Source: Bradyrhizobium sp. Ec3.3 (GTDB lineage: Bacteria; Pseudomonadota; Alphaproteobacteria; Rhizobiales; Xanthobacteraceae). From it: 64,000 bases of DNA. Where the stretch lies: assembly GCF_000472925.1 (NCBI RefSeq), contig NZ_AXAS01000003.1, positions 322-64,321 of the forward strand. Reading direction: 5' to 3'. The notes under the pieces were generated by a model, which did no database searches, had not been told where the DNA came from, and saw nothing but the letters and a program-made list of their open reading frames with translations. Positions within the stretch are counted from its first letter, which is position 1. The number at the start of each line of letters is the position of its first letter. Below are positions 43,669-52,335 of the stretch, piece by piece. The position numbers and the translations under genes were made by a program.

Positions 43669-43696
43669 AGCCCCGATCTTGGCGATCGGGGCTTTC
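43669..43696 (+). terminator. Rho-independent terminator after the small secreted protein
   Basis: AGCCCCGATC-TTGGC-GATCGGGGCT, a perfect 10-bp stem with a 5-base loop, followed by TTCG. It lies 21 bases after the stop and also just past the end of the converging nitroreductase gene. Confidence 0.8.
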
Positions 43697-43708
43697 GTCG
43701 TCCGCAGC

Positions 43709-44407
43709 TCACTCGTCGACGAACGTCACGGTATCAGCTACGCCCGCCCGCGAGGTACGGTAGCTGTTGACCTTGTGATCATGGTCGGCATAGCCGAACG
43801 AGATGCCGCACACGACGCGGCGGTCGTCGGCCAAATTGAAATGCCGGCGGATCAGGCCGGAATGACGCGCCAGCGCGGCCTGCGGAATCGTGCCGAGCCC
43901 GAGCGCCTGCGCGGCCAGCATGAAATTGCTGACATAGGCGCCGCAATCGATCGCACCATAAATGCCGAGCGGCTCGTTGGTGTGGATGATCGCGACATGC
44001 GGCGCACCAAAGAAGTTGTAGTTCTCCAGCGCCTGTTTCGCGTAGGCGGCCTTGTCGCCGCGGGCGATGCCCAGCGTGTTGTAGAGCTGAAAGCCGCTCT
44101 CGCGGCGGCGCTCGAGATACGCGCCGACATATTCGCGCGGCGGGGTGAAATCGTAGTCATCGCCGAGGCCGCCTGAGGCCTCCTGATAGATCGCCTTGCG
44201 AAACCGCTCCTTGGCCTCACCGCTCGCGATGACGACCTGCCAGGGCTGGCTGTTGCACCAGGATGCGGTGCGCTGGGCCGTCGTCAGAACATGCGCGATA
44301 GTCGCGCGATCGACCTCCTTCGGCAGGAAGGCGCGCACCGAATAGCGCTCGTTGAGGAGCTCTTCGAGCACGCCGATGCGGTCTTTTTGGTTCACGCTTG
44401 CGTCCAT
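43709..44407 (-). CDS. Nitroreductase family protein
   Basis: A 232-residue FMN-dependent nitroreductase-family protein: LNERYSVRAFLPKEVDRATIAHVLTTAQRTASWCNSQPWQVVIASG has the FMN-binding R.S.R.F and the SN.QPW patterns, and PQAALARHSGLIRRHFNL and VVCGISFGYAD fit the C-terminal flavin loop. It reduces quinones, nitroaromatics or enones. It is the end of a minus-strand run with acyl-CoA dehydrogenases, but a repeat separates it. Role in that pathway is open. Confidence 0.9.
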   Translation of the reverse strand: MDASVNQKDRIGVLEELLNERYSVRAFLPKEVDRATIAHVLTTAQRTASWCNSQPWQVVIASGEAKERFRKAIYQEASGGLGDDYDFTPPREYVGAYLERRRESGFQLYNTLGIARGDKAAYAKQALENYNFFGAPHVAIIHTNEPLGIYGAIDCGAYVSNFMLAAQALGLGTIPQAALARHSGLIRRHFNLADDRRVVCGISFGYADHDHKVNSYRTSRAGVADTVTFVDE

Positions 44408-44422
44408 GGATCAACTCGCTTT

Positions 44423-44535
44423 CGTGCCCCGGACGCAGCGCAGCGCGAAGTGGTGCGCTGCAGAGCCGGGGCCCATTGTGCTGGGTCCCGGCTCTGCGAA
44501 GCAGCACTGCGTGCTGCATCGCGTCCGGGACACGA
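44423..44535. repeat. Intergenic inverted repeat, family C
   Basis: CGTGCCCCGGACGCAGCGCAGCGCGAAGTGGTGCGCTGCAGAGCCGGGGCCC on the left; GGGTCCCGGCTCTGCGAAGCAGCACTGCGTGCTGCATCGCGTCCGGGACACG on the right. The two halves pair almost base for base. It lies between the nitroreductase and acyl-CoA dehydrogenase genes. Confidence 0.75.
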
Positions 44536-44541
44536 GAGATT

Positions 44542-45786
44542 TCACCGCCCCTTGGTCGGGATCTTGTTATATGGCACGTCCTTGTCGACACGAATGTCAC
44601 CGGGCAGGCCCAGCACGCGCTCGGCGATGATGTTGCGCAAGATCTCGTCGGTGCCACCCGCAATACGCATCGAGGGCGATGACAGCAGCATCTGCTGGAA
44701 CTGGCCGTGGACGGTTTCCTCGTCCGCGCCTGTGAGAACGCCAGCCGCGCCTTGCAGGTCCATCGCATAGGTCGCGATGTCCTGGAGCATCATGCCCGAG
44801 ACCAGCTTGCCGATGGAGTTTTCCGGGCCCGGACGCTCGCCCTTCGACAGCGCCGAGATCGCGCGGTAGCTGGTATATTTCAGCCCGCTCGATTTCACCG
44901 CCCAGCTCGCAAGTTTCGACCGCACGGCGGGATCGTCGATCGCAAGGCCATCCTCCAGCATCAGGTTCGAGCAGAACTCGAACATTTCCGGCACGCCGGT
45001 CGCAAGCCGCGAGCCGATCGACATGCGCTCGTTCATCAGCGTGGTCAGCGACGCGTTCCAGCCGTCGCCGACGGCGCCCAGGCGCTGGCTGTCCGGGATT
45101 ACCACGTCGGTGAAATAGACCTCGTTGAACTCCTGCATGCCGTTGGCCTGCCTGATCGGCCGCACCTCCACGCCCGGGCTCTTCATGCTGAGGAAGAACA
45201 TGGTGAGGCCCTTGTGCTTGGCCACGTTGGGATCGGTCCGCGCAATCAGGAGCCCATAGTCCGAATAATGCGCGCCCGACGTCCAGATCTTCTGGCCATT
45301 GACGACCCAGTTGTCGCCCTTCTTCTCGGCGCGGGTGCGCAAGCCCGCAACGTCGGAGCCGGCCGACGGCTCGGAGAAAAGCTGGCACCAGATTTCCTCG
45401 CCCGAGGCGAGCTTCGGCAGGTAACGGCGCTTCGCCTCCTCGCTGCCCCAGGCCATCACGGTCGGGCCGCACATGCCTTCGCCGATCTGGAACGGCTGCG
45501 TCAGCTTGCCGTAGACGCCCTCTTCCTGCTGCCAGATCACACGCTCGATCGGCGTTGCGCCACGACCGCCATATTCCTTCGGCCAGTGCAGGCAGGCCCA
45601 ACCCGCCTCCGATTTCTTCTTCTGCCAGGCCTTGCCGACCTCGACCATGTCGTGTTTCGCAAGCCGGATGCGACCGAGCGAGGACTTTGACAGCTCCTCC
45701 TCGAACTCCTTCGGCGCGTTGGCGGCGACCCAGGTACGGGCCGTAGCTCGAAACTCGGCTTCCTGCGGCGTGTCGTCGAAATTCAT
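44542..45786 (-). CDS. Acyl-CoA dehydrogenase family protein, copy 1
   Basis: A 414-residue flavoprotein. Family motifs include WCQLFSEPSAGSDVAGLRTRAEKKGDNWVVNGQKIWTSGAHYSDYGLLIART, MNERMSIGSRLATGVPEMF, and GGTDEILRNIIAERVLGLPGDIR near the end. The GGT in place of the EGT of MCAD-type enzymes moves the catalytic base elsewhere, as in steroid-type heteromeric ACADs. ATG 45786 begins MNFDDTPQEAEFRATARTW; a longer frame to 45849 is spurious. Tandem with a very similar copy at 45898-47145, with a repeat between. Confidence 0.92.
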   Translation of the reverse strand: MNFDDTPQEAEFRATARTWVAANAPKEFEEELSKSSLGRIRLAKHDMVEVGKAWQKKKSEAGWACLHWPKEYGGRGATPIERVIWQQEEGVYGKLTQPFQIGEGMCGPTVMAWGSEEAKRRYLPKLASGEEIWCQLFSEPSAGSDVAGLRTRAEKKGDNWVVNGQKIWTSGAHYSDYGLLIARTDPNVAKHKGLTMFFLSMKSPGVEVRPIRQANGMQEFNEVYFTDVVIPDSQRLGAVGDGWNASLTTLMNERMSIGSRLATGVPEMFEFCSNLMLEDGLAIDDPAVRSKLASWAVKSSGLKYTSYRAISALSKGERPGPENSIGKLVSGMMLQDIATYAMDLQGAAGVLTGADEETVHGQFQQMLLSSPSMRIAGGTDEILRNIIAERVLGLPGDIRVDKDVPYNKIPTKGR

Positions 45787-45804
45787 GGCGCTTCCCTTTT
45801 TCTT

Positions 45805-45896
45805 GTCATTCCGGGGCGCGCGAAGCGCGAACCCGGAATCTCGATCCACAACCTCTGGATTCCGGGCTCGATGCTTCGCATCGCCCCGGAATGACG
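45805..45896. repeat. Intergenic inverted repeat, family D (GTCATTCCGGG...CCCGGAATGACG)
   Basis: GTCATTCCGGGGCGCGCGAAGCGCGAACCCGGAATC and GATTCCGGGCTCGATGCTTCGCATCGCCCCGGAATGACG. The two are inverted copies. It lies between the two tandem acyl-CoA dehydrogenase genes. A close copy is at 48454-48554. Confidence 0.8.
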
Positions 45897-45897
45897 G

Positions 45898-47145
45898 CTA
45901 AGTTCTCCCCTTCGTCGGGATCTTGTTGAATGGCACGTCCTTGTCGACGCGGATGTCGCCGGGCAGGCCCAGCACGCGCTCCGCGATGATGTTGCGCATG
46001 ATCTCGTCCGTGCCGCCCTCGACGCGGGTGCCAGGCGCGCGCAGCAGCATGGCCTGGAAGCGGCCTGCGACTTCGGCATCCTCGGGGCCGCTGACGACGC
46101 CGGCCGCGCCCTGCAGGTCGAGCGCGTACATCGCGACCTCCTGGATCATGGAGCCTGCGACCAGCTTGCCGATGGAGTTTTCCGGCCCCGGACGCTCGCC
46201 GCGCGACAGCGCGGAGATCGCGCGCATGCTGGTGTACTTCAGGCCGCTCGCCCTCACCGCGTAATTTGCAAGCTTTGAGCGCACGCTACGGTCTTCGATC
46301 GCCGGACCCTCGTCGAGCATCAAGCTCGCGCAATAGTCGAACAGCTCCGGGAAACCGGTGGCAACGCCGGCACCGATCGACATCCGCTCGTTCATCAGCG
46401 TGGTCAGCGAGACGTTCCAGCCGTCATTGACCTCGCCGAGACGCTGGTGATCGGGAATGCGGACATTGGTGAAATAGACTTCGTTGAAGTCGGAATTGCC
46501 GTTGGCCTGCCTGATCGGCCGCACCTCGACACCCGGACTCTTCATGTCCAGGAAGAACATGGTGAGCCCCTTGTGCTTGGGCACGTTGGGATCGGTACGG
46601 GTGAGCAGGATGCCGTAGTCGGAATAATGCGCGCCCGAGGTCCAGATCTTCTGGCCGTTGATCACCCAGTCGTCGCCGTCCTTCTCGGCGCGGGTGCGCA
46701 GGCCTGCGACGTCCGAGCCGCCGGCCGGCTCGGAGAAGAGCTGGCACCAGATCTTCTCGCCGGAGGCAAGTGGCGGCAAAAATTTGCGCTTATGCTCCTC
46801 GCGCGCGAACGCCATCATGGTCGGCCCGCACATGCCGTGGCCGATGATGAACATCGCCGAGAGCTTGCCGAATACGCCCTCTTCCTGCTGCCAGATCACG
46901 CGTTCGATCGGGGAAGCGCCACGGCCGCCGTAGTCCTTCGGCCAGTGCAGACAGGCCCAGCCCGCATCCGCTTTCTTCTTCTGCCAGGCTTTTGCGACGT
47001 CCAGGATGTCAGCGTTCCTGAGCTGCGTGCGGCCGAGCGAGGATTTGCGTAGCTCGTCCTCATACTGCTTCGGCGCATTCGCGGCGATCCATGCGCGCGC
47101 CGTGGCGCGGAACGCGGCTTCCTGCGGGGTGTCGTCGAAGTTCAT
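45898..47145 (-). CDS. Acyl-CoA dehydrogenase family protein, copy 2
   Basis: A 415-residue close paralogue of copy 1: WCQLFSEPAGGSDVAGLRTRAEKDGDDWVINGQKIWTSGAHYSDYGILLTRT and GGTDEIMRNIIAERVLGLPGDIR. The start MNFDDTPQEAAFRATARAW (ATG 47145) matches that of copy 1. Residues around the substrate region differ (for example FGKLSAMFIIGHGMCGPTMMAFAREEHKRK against YGKLTQPFQIGEGMCGPTVMAWGSEEAKRR), so acyl specificity may have diverged after duplication. Minus-strand run with copy 3 and the ligase upstream. Confidence 0.92.
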   Translation of the reverse strand: MNFDDTPQEAAFRATARAWIAANAPKQYEDELRKSSLGRTQLRNADILDVAKAWQKKKADAGWACLHWPKDYGGRGASPIERVIWQQEEGVFGKLSAMFIIGHGMCGPTMMAFAREEHKRKFLPPLASGEKIWCQLFSEPAGGSDVAGLRTRAEKDGDDWVINGQKIWTSGAHYSDYGILLTRTDPNVPKHKGLTMFFLDMKSPGVEVRPIRQANGNSDFNEVYFTNVRIPDHQRLGEVNDGWNVSLTTLMNERMSIGAGVATGFPELFDYCASLMLDEGPAIEDRSVRSKLANYAVRASGLKYTSMRAISALSRGERPGPENSIGKLVAGSMIQEVAMYALDLQGAAGVVSGPEDAEVAGRFQAMLLRAPGTRVEGGTDEIMRNIIAERVLGLPGDIRVDKDVPFNKIPTKGRT

Positions 47146-47162
47146 CTTCTTGTCTCTCGGTT

Positions 47163-47281
47163 CGTTCCCCGGACGCAGCGCAGCACGAAGTGGTGCGCTG
47201 CTGATCCGGGGTCCATTGCGGCCACCTGGGTCCCGGCTCTGCGAAGCGGCACTACGTGCCGCATCGCGTCCGGGACACGAA
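47163..47281. repeat. Intergenic inverted repeat, family C
   Basis: CGTTCCCCGGACGCAGCGCAGCACGAAGTGGTGCGCTGCTGATCCGGGG at the left; TCCCGGCTCTGCGAAGCGGCACTACGTGCCGCATCGCGTCCGGGACACG at the right. It matches 44423-44535 closely. Confidence 0.75.
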
Positions 47282-47288
47282 CGGCACG

Positions 47289-48416
47289 TTACGCCGCGTT
47301 CTTCTTGCGCATGCGGTCGATCAGCTGATCTTCCCAATACGATAGGCTGCCGAGCCCCAGCGCGAGCGCGTTGGCGCGGCGGTAGTACATGTGACAGTCG
47401 AACTCCCAGGTGAAACCCATGCCGCCGTGAACCTGGATGTTGTTCTTGGCGCAATGCTGGAACGCCTGCGTCGCGCTGATGCGCGCGGCGGCAGCGGCCT
47501 CCGGCAGCTCGGATGCATTGGTCGAAAGCGCCCAGGCGCCGTAGTAGCTGTTGGAGCGCGCCAGCGTTGCCGCGACATACATGTCCGCCAACATGTGCTT
47601 GATCGCCTGGAACGAGCCGATCGGACGGCCGAAGGCGATGCGGTCGAGCGCGTAGTCGCGCCCCATCTCCAGCGCGCGATCGGCGCCGCCGACCTGCTCG
47701 AAGGCCGTAAGCACCGCGGCGCGATCGAGCACCTGGGTCAGGATGCTCCAGCCTTCACCCGCGGCCCCCAGCGGCTCGGCCTTGCAGTTCTTGAAAGTGA
47801 GCTCGGCCTGCACGCGCGTCGGATCGAGATTGGTGAGGCTCCTCGCCTCGACGCCGCCAGCCTTGAGATCGACGAGGAACAGCGAGATATCGTTATCGCG
47901 ACCGCTGGATCCGGTGCGCGCAGCAAGGATCGCGAAATCGGCAATCGCGCCATCCGGCACCGGCTTCTTCACACCGTTGAGCAAACCGTTGGAAGCGGCA
48001 AGCTTGATGTTCTTCGGCGACGGATTACCCGTGCCCTCGAAAAGCGCCAGCGTACCGATGGCCTCACCGGAGGCGATCGCTGGCAACCATTTTGTCTTCT
48101 GCGCGTCGCTCCCGGCGATCAGCAACGTTTCGGCCGCGAGATAGACCGTGGAGGAGAACGGCACTGGCGCGTTCGCCCGGCCCATCTCCTCGGCGATCAC
48201 GCAGAGTTCGAGATGGCCGGCGCCCGCGCCGCCGAACTCCTCGGGAATGGCGACACCGAGGAAGCCCATCTCGGCGAGGCCCTTCCACAGCTCCTTGTCA
48301 TAGGGCACCTTGCCATCGAGCACGACGCGCACCGCCTTGGGCGAGCATTTTTCACTGAGGAATTTGCGCGCCTGGTCGCGGAGCTGCTTTTGGTCATCAG
48401 AGAAATCGAAGTTCAT
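47289..48416 (-). CDS. Acyl-CoA dehydrogenase family protein, shorter type (copy 3)
   Basis: A 375-residue member of the shorter ACAD branch: MNFDFSDDQKQLRDQARKFLSEKCSPKAVRVVL at the start, FLGVAIPEEFGGAGAGHLELCVIAEEMGRANAPVPFSSTVYLAAETL, and HGGMGFTWEFDCHMYYRRANALAL near the end. The final part resembles the beta-type partner of heteromeric ACADs (GF.WE...H...RR). A complex of copy 1 or 2 with copy 3 is therefore plausible. It is upstream of copy 2 on the minus strand. Confidence 0.9.
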   Translation of the reverse strand: MNFDFSDDQKQLRDQARKFLSEKCSPKAVRVVLDGKVPYDKELWKGLAEMGFLGVAIPEEFGGAGAGHLELCVIAEEMGRANAPVPFSSTVYLAAETLLIAGSDAQKTKWLPAIASGEAIGTLALFEGTGNPSPKNIKLAASNGLLNGVKKPVPDGAIADFAILAARTGSSGRDNDISLFLVDLKAGGVEARSLTNLDPTRVQAELTFKNCKAEPLGAAGEGWSILTQVLDRAAVLTAFEQVGGADRALEMGRDYALDRIAFGRPIGSFQAIKHMLADMYVAATLARSNSYYGAWALSTNASELPEAAAAARISATQAFQHCAKNNIQVHGGMGFTWEFDCHMYYRRANALALGLGSLSYWEDQLIDRMRKKNAA

Positions 48417-48453
48417 GGCGGCTTACCTTTTTTATTTTGTCATTAGTTTGTGC

Positions 48454-48554
48454 CGTCATTCCGGGATGGCCCGAAGGGCCAGGCCCGGAATCCATACCCC
48501 CGACTGGTGGTTATGGATTCCGGGCTCGCGACTTCGTCGCGCCCCGGAATGACG
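48454..48554. repeat. Intergenic inverted repeat, family D
   Basis: CGTCATTCCGGGATGGCCCGAAGGGCCAGGCCCGGAATCCATA and TATGGATTCCGGGCTCGCGACTTCGTCGCGCCCCGGAATGACG. The inner TATGG... and the outer arms pair well. It follows the ligase stop on the minus strand. Confidence 0.8.
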
Positions 48555-48573
48555 AGTGGTGAGAGTGTTGATT

Positions 48574-50445
48574 TCATCGCAGCACGATCACGTCGTCATC
48601 AGGGTTCTCGGCATAAAGCCGCTCCACCAGCGCGGCGCGGCGCTCGAGGCCAGCGCGCTGGTTGATGTAGCCTTTGTCTGTCAGCTCATTGCCATCGATC
48701 GATGGCGGTTCGATCATCAGCATGGCGCGGGCAATGATGCGGCTGCTCGCGCCCTCGCATTCCCTGTTGTGTGTCTCCAGCCCACGCCTGAAGCAGGCGA
48801 TCACCTCGGGGTGCTTCACTGCGTCCTCAAAACTCAGCTCCGAATTGCCGACGAGCTGGCGGCATGCATGCAGGTTCGGCCAAGCAAGCAAACCAATGCA
48901 GGCGCGATCCTGTCCGGCGACCAGCGCGTCATGCAAGACCGGCGTCGCGGCCGCGATCGCGTCGGTGCGGAGCGAGCCGACATGCACGAAGGTGCCAGTC
49001 GTGAGCTTGAAATCCTCGACGACGCGCCCCGCGAAGATGATGCCCTGTACCGGATCGGCATCGTCGACGAAGATGCCGGCATCGCCGATGCAGTAAAAAC
49101 CCTCCTCGTCGAACATCTTCCTGGTCAGCTCAGCCTGACCGAAATAACCGGGCGTGACGTTGACGCCGCGCAGACGCAGCTCGTACTTCGAGCCGCATGG
49201 CACCATCTTCAATTCGACGCCAGGGAACGGCAGGCCGATCAGGCCGACGCGCTCGGTGTCCCAATAGGTGCCGGTCGAGGTCGGCGCGGTCTCGGTCGAG
49301 CCCCAGCCGGTGTAGAACACGATGCGTTCGCCGGTGGTTTTCACCGCGAGGGCCTGCATGCGGTCGTAGAGGTCGTCCGGTAGGCGCGCCCCGCCATAGG
49401 CCATGATGGAGAGGTTCTTGAAGAAGGAGCGGCAGAGCGCATCGTCCTTCTCCATCGCGGCAGCGAGCGCGGCGTAACCTGCCGGCACGTTGGCGTAGTA
49501 GGTCGGCGAGATCTCGTGCAAATTGCGCAGCGTCTCCTCGAACTGGCCCGGCATCGGCCGTCCGTCGTCGATATAGAGCGTGCCGCCATCGACCAGGATC
49601 GGATGAAACGCGGCATTGCCGCCCATGGTGTGATTCCAGGGCATCCAGTCGAGCATGGTCGAGATCGGACCATTCGGGTCGCGCGGCCGCACCTGCATCA
49701 TCATCGCCGCGTTGGCACACATCATCGCCTGCGTGTTGATGACGGCCTTGGGCATGCCGGTCGAACCCGACGTAAACAGGAGCTTGCCGACCGTCTGCGG
49801 TGTGATCTGCGCGATCGAGGCATCGACGTCAGCCGTTACCGGCGGTGTCGCAAACTCAGCGAAACTGACGCTGTTGATGCCTTCACAGGGTCGCACGACG
49901 TGAACGACGGTAACGCCGTTGAGGTCGAGCGCTTTCAGCGCCTTCTCGAAAGTCGGACCGTCCTGCACCATCACGACGGCCGGCTTGATCAGGTCGAACA
50001 AATATTTCAGCTTGACGTGATCATGGCTCATCAACGAGTAAGCCGGCGACACCGGCGCGGCCGGCGAACGCGCCTGCATCGCAGCCTGCGTCATCAGCGC
50101 GTGCTCGATCGAATTGCCGGAGAGGATCGCAACGGGCCGGCCGTCGAGACCGAGATTGAGCAGCCCTTGCGTCAGCGCATCCACCGTTCGCTTGGCTTCA
50201 CCGTAGGACACCTTGCGCCATGCGCGATCCGGGCCGCCGCGCTGCGCGAGCCAGATGCGCTCGGGCGCTTCCCTCGCCCATTTCGCCAGCGAGGCGGGAA
50301 TGTGCGTCTCGTAAGGCTGCAGCGGAATGCGCGACTTCAGCACCACCGTGCCGTCGTCGCGCCGCTCGACGTCGATGTCGCGCGGCAGCCATTCGATCTT
50401 GCGAAAAGCGGGCTTCGTCATCACCGCTGCCGCATTCCCACTCAT
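48574..50445 (-). CDS. Feruloyl-CoA-synthetase-like AMP-dependent ligase (second)
   Basis: A 623-residue adenylate-forming ligase of the same type as 31072-32955. P-loop [71 protein letters not shown] and C-terminal IDGNELTDKGYINQRAGLERR. The two proteins differ across most other stretches, so they likely activate different acids. ATG 50445; the gene is the third in a minus-strand run that starts with TetR and SDR upstream (50766-52271). It activates an unknown carboxylic acid with CoA for the acyl-CoA dehydrogenases downstream. Confidence 0.9.
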   Translation of the reverse strand: MSGNAAAVMTKPAFRKIEWLPRDIDVERRDDGTVVLKSRIPLQPYETHIPASLAKWAREAPERIWLAQRGGPDRAWRKVSYGEAKRTVDALTQGLLNLGLDGRPVAILSGNSIEHALMTQAAMQARSPAAPVSPAYSLMSHDHVKLKYLFDLIKPAVVMVQDGPTFEKALKALDLNGVTVVHVVRPCEGINSVSFAEFATPPVTADVDASIAQITPQTVGKLLFTSGSTGMPKAVINTQAMMCANAAMMMQVRPRDPNGPISTMLDWMPWNHTMGGNAAFHPILVDGGTLYIDDGRPMPGQFEETLRNLHEISPTYYANVPAGYAALAAAMEKDDALCRSFFKNLSIMAYGGARLPDDLYDRMQALAVKTTGERIVFYTGWGSTETAPTSTGTYWDTERVGLIGLPFPGVELKMVPCGSKYELRLRGVNVTPGYFGQAELTRKMFDEEGFYCIGDAGIFVDDADPVQGIIFAGRVVEDFKLTTGTFVHVGSLRTDAIAAATPVLHDALVAGQDRACIGLLAWPNLHACRQLVGNSELSFEDAVKHPEVIACFRRGLETHNRECEGASSRIIARAMLMIEPPSIDGNELTDKGYINQRAGLERRAALVERLYAENPDDDVIVLR

Positions 50446-50569
50446 TTTGCGTCTCCCGGAATTATCGTCCTTTGCGGATCATTCTGGTTCAGCGCTTGAT
50501 ATAGACAGGCTTTCGCTCGTCGAGGAAGTGAACTTCCTGCATCCGCGGCATGAGGTGCCGATTGCTGCG

Positions 50570-50752
50570 CCCTCTCCCCTTGTGGGAGAGGGCATGGATC
50601 GCTGTGAGCCAAGAGTTCGCTTGGGTGAGGGGTTTGTCTCCACGGATAGAGACCCCTCATCCGGCGCCATAGCCGATGCGAAGCATCGGCGTCCTTTTAA
50701 GAACGGCGGCCAAAGGCCGCCTATGCCACCTTCTCCCGCAAGGGGAGAAGGA
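50570..50752. repeat. Intergenic inverted repeat, family E
   Basis: CCCTCTCCCCTTGTGGGAGAGGG and CCTTCTCCCGCAAGGGGAGAAGG flank an inner GGTGAGGGG...CCCCTCATCC pair and a smaller GGCGGCCAAAGGCCGCC hairpin. It occupies most of 50446-50765, in which I see no gene. Confidence 0.7.
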
Positions 50753-50765
50753 AGAAACGCATCAC

Positions 50766-51524
50766 TTACCGCGGCGCCATGCGGATGGCGCCGTCGAGGC
50801 GGATGGTCTCGCCGTTGAGCATGGCGTTCTCGACGATGTGCACGGCGAGCGCGCCGTACTCGGCTGCATCGCCGAGGCGCGAGGGATGCGGCACCTGCGA
50901 GCCAAGGCTCTTCAGTGCCTCTTCGCTCAGGCCCATCAGCAGCGGCGTGAAGAACAGGCCGGGCGCGATGGTATTGACGCGGATCTTCTGGCTCGCCAGA
51001 TCGCGCGCTGCGGGCAGCGTGAGACCGACGACGCCGCCTTTCGAGGCCGAGTAGGCGATCTGGCCGATCTGGCCTTCATAGGCCGCAGCGGACGCGGTGT
51101 TGATGATGACGCCACGCTCCTCGCCGATCGGCTCTGCCGTGACTAGGCGCTCGGCGAACAGGCGCAGGCAGTTGAAGGTGCCGATCAGGTTGACGTTGAT
51201 GATGCGCGCGAACTTCGCCAGCGGATAGACGCCGTCCCTGCCGACGATGCGCTGCGAGCCGCCGATGCCGGCGCAGTTCATCAGCACACGCGCGATGCCA
51301 TGCGCGCTTTCCGCCTTCGCGATCGCGGCCTTGATGCCGTCCTCGTCGGTGACGTCGGCGTGCAGCGCGACGCCCTTTACTTCCGCCGCGACCTTCTCGG
51401 CGTTCTCCTTGCTCTGGTCGATCACGCCGATCCTGGCGCCCTTGGCGGCCATGGCGCGGGCGGTCGCGGCACCAAGGCCCGAACCACCACCGGTGATGAG
51501 AACGGCTACGTCTTTCAACTGCAT
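50766..51524 (-). CDS. SDR-type 3-hydroxyacyl-CoA dehydrogenase (HSD10-like, second)
   Basis: A 252-residue SDR, paralogue of 32981-33742: [101 protein letters not shown]. Catalytic S-Y-K are intact. It oxidises a 3-hydroxyacyl-CoA with NAD+. It lies just downstream of the TetR gene and upstream of the second ligase on the minus strand, the same combination of SDR and ligase as in the other block. Confidence 0.9.
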   Translation of the reverse strand: MQLKDVAVLITGGGSGLGAATARAMAAKGARIGVIDQSKENAEKVAAEVKGVALHADVTDEDGIKAAIAKAESAHGIARVLMNCAGIGGSQRIVGRDGVYPLAKFARIINVNLIGTFNCLRLFAERLVTAEPIGEERGVIINTASAAAYEGQIGQIAYSASKGGVVGLTLPAARDLASQKIRVNTIAPGLFFTPLLMGLSEEALKSLGSQVPHPSRLGDAAEYGALAVHIVENAMLNGETIRLDGAIRMAPR

Positions 51525-51551
51525 CGCTAGTACCTCTCCTTGGGCGTTTCT

Positions 51552-51599
51552 TCTCTGGACTTGAACGTCTCTGGACTTGAACGTCTCTGGATTTGAACG
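51552..51599. repeat. 16-bp tandem repeat, three units
   Basis: TCTCTGGACTTGAACG occurs twice and then once as TCTCTGGATTTGAACG. It lies between the SDR start and the TetR stop. It is a short tandem repeat, possibly variable in copy number between strains. Confidence 0.8.
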
Positions 51600-51611
51600 T
51601 CTTGGGCCGGA

Positions 51612-52271
51612 TTATCCGGCCGCGGCAGCTTCCTCGGCTTGCGTGAGGATGCCGCCGCAGATCAGCGTTTCCATGTGCTTGATGTATTGCCGGCAGACTT
51701 CGTCGGTGACCGGGCCGACGCCGGTCGCGCGAGACATCGCGTGCCGGCCGAAGAACAGGTGATCGCAGGCGCCGATCAGGCTGGTGTAGAACAGCACGGG
51801 ATCGGTGATACGGAACTCGCCGCGGCTGATGCCCTCGGCGAGCAGGCGGCGATGGAAATCGAGCAGCGGCGCGACGAAGAACTTTGAGACCTCGTCGGCG
51901 GACTCCGCCGTGCTCTCATGCAGGAGATAGTGGATCAGCCGGTTCATGTAGGGGAACCGGTGATAGGCGCGGATGATCCCGCCGATATGCAGCCTCAGCT
52001 TCGCGGTCGGCGTGATCGGCTGCACAAGGAGATATTCGAGGTTGGATAGCTCGGTCGCGGCATCACGTGCGAGCAGCGCGAGCAAGAGGCCGTCCTTGTT
52101 GCCGAAATGATATTTGACCAGCGCGGCGTTGGCGCCGGACTTCTGCGCAATGTCGCTGAGCGAAATCTCGATCGACGAGCGTTCGATCATCAGCTCGCTC
52201 GCGGCCACCAGCAGTTTCTCTGCCGTGGAATTTTTGCCGCCCGGAAGCCTGTTCGGTACGCTGGTAGTCAC
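51612..52271 (-). CDS. TetR-family transcriptional regulator
   Basis: A 219-residue TetR protein: N-terminal HTH KNSTAEKLLVAASELMIERSSIEISLSDIAQKSGANAALVKYHFGNKDGLLLALLARDA, then an effector domain. GTG 52271 is the start. It is divergent from a thiolase and upstream of the SDR, second ligase and ACADs, so it is well placed to repress both arms of an acyl-CoA catabolic regulon, probably relieved by an acyl-CoA. A promoter with overlapping dyad lies between the two (52336-52376). Confidence 0.92.
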   Translation of the reverse strand: MTTSVPNRLPGGKNSTAEKLLVAASELMIERSSIEISLSDIAQKSGANAALVKYHFGNKDGLLLALLARDAATELSNLEYLLVQPITPTAKLRLHIGGIIRAYHRFPYMNRLIHYLLHESTAESADEVSKFFVAPLLDFHRRLLAEGISRGEFRITDPVLFYTSLIGACDHLFFGRHAMSRATGVGPVTDEVCRQYIKHMETLICGGILTQAEEAAAAG

Positions 52272-52335
52272 GGAGATCCCTGTCCCGCCGTGTGAAGGGC
52301 CGCAGATAAGCGCATGCAGCGCCTCCCCACAAGAG

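Noticed and set aside
45805-48554. The family D repeats as insertion sequences
   Set aside because: They are about 90-100 bases long, carry no open frame or transposase and show no target-site duplication that I can see.
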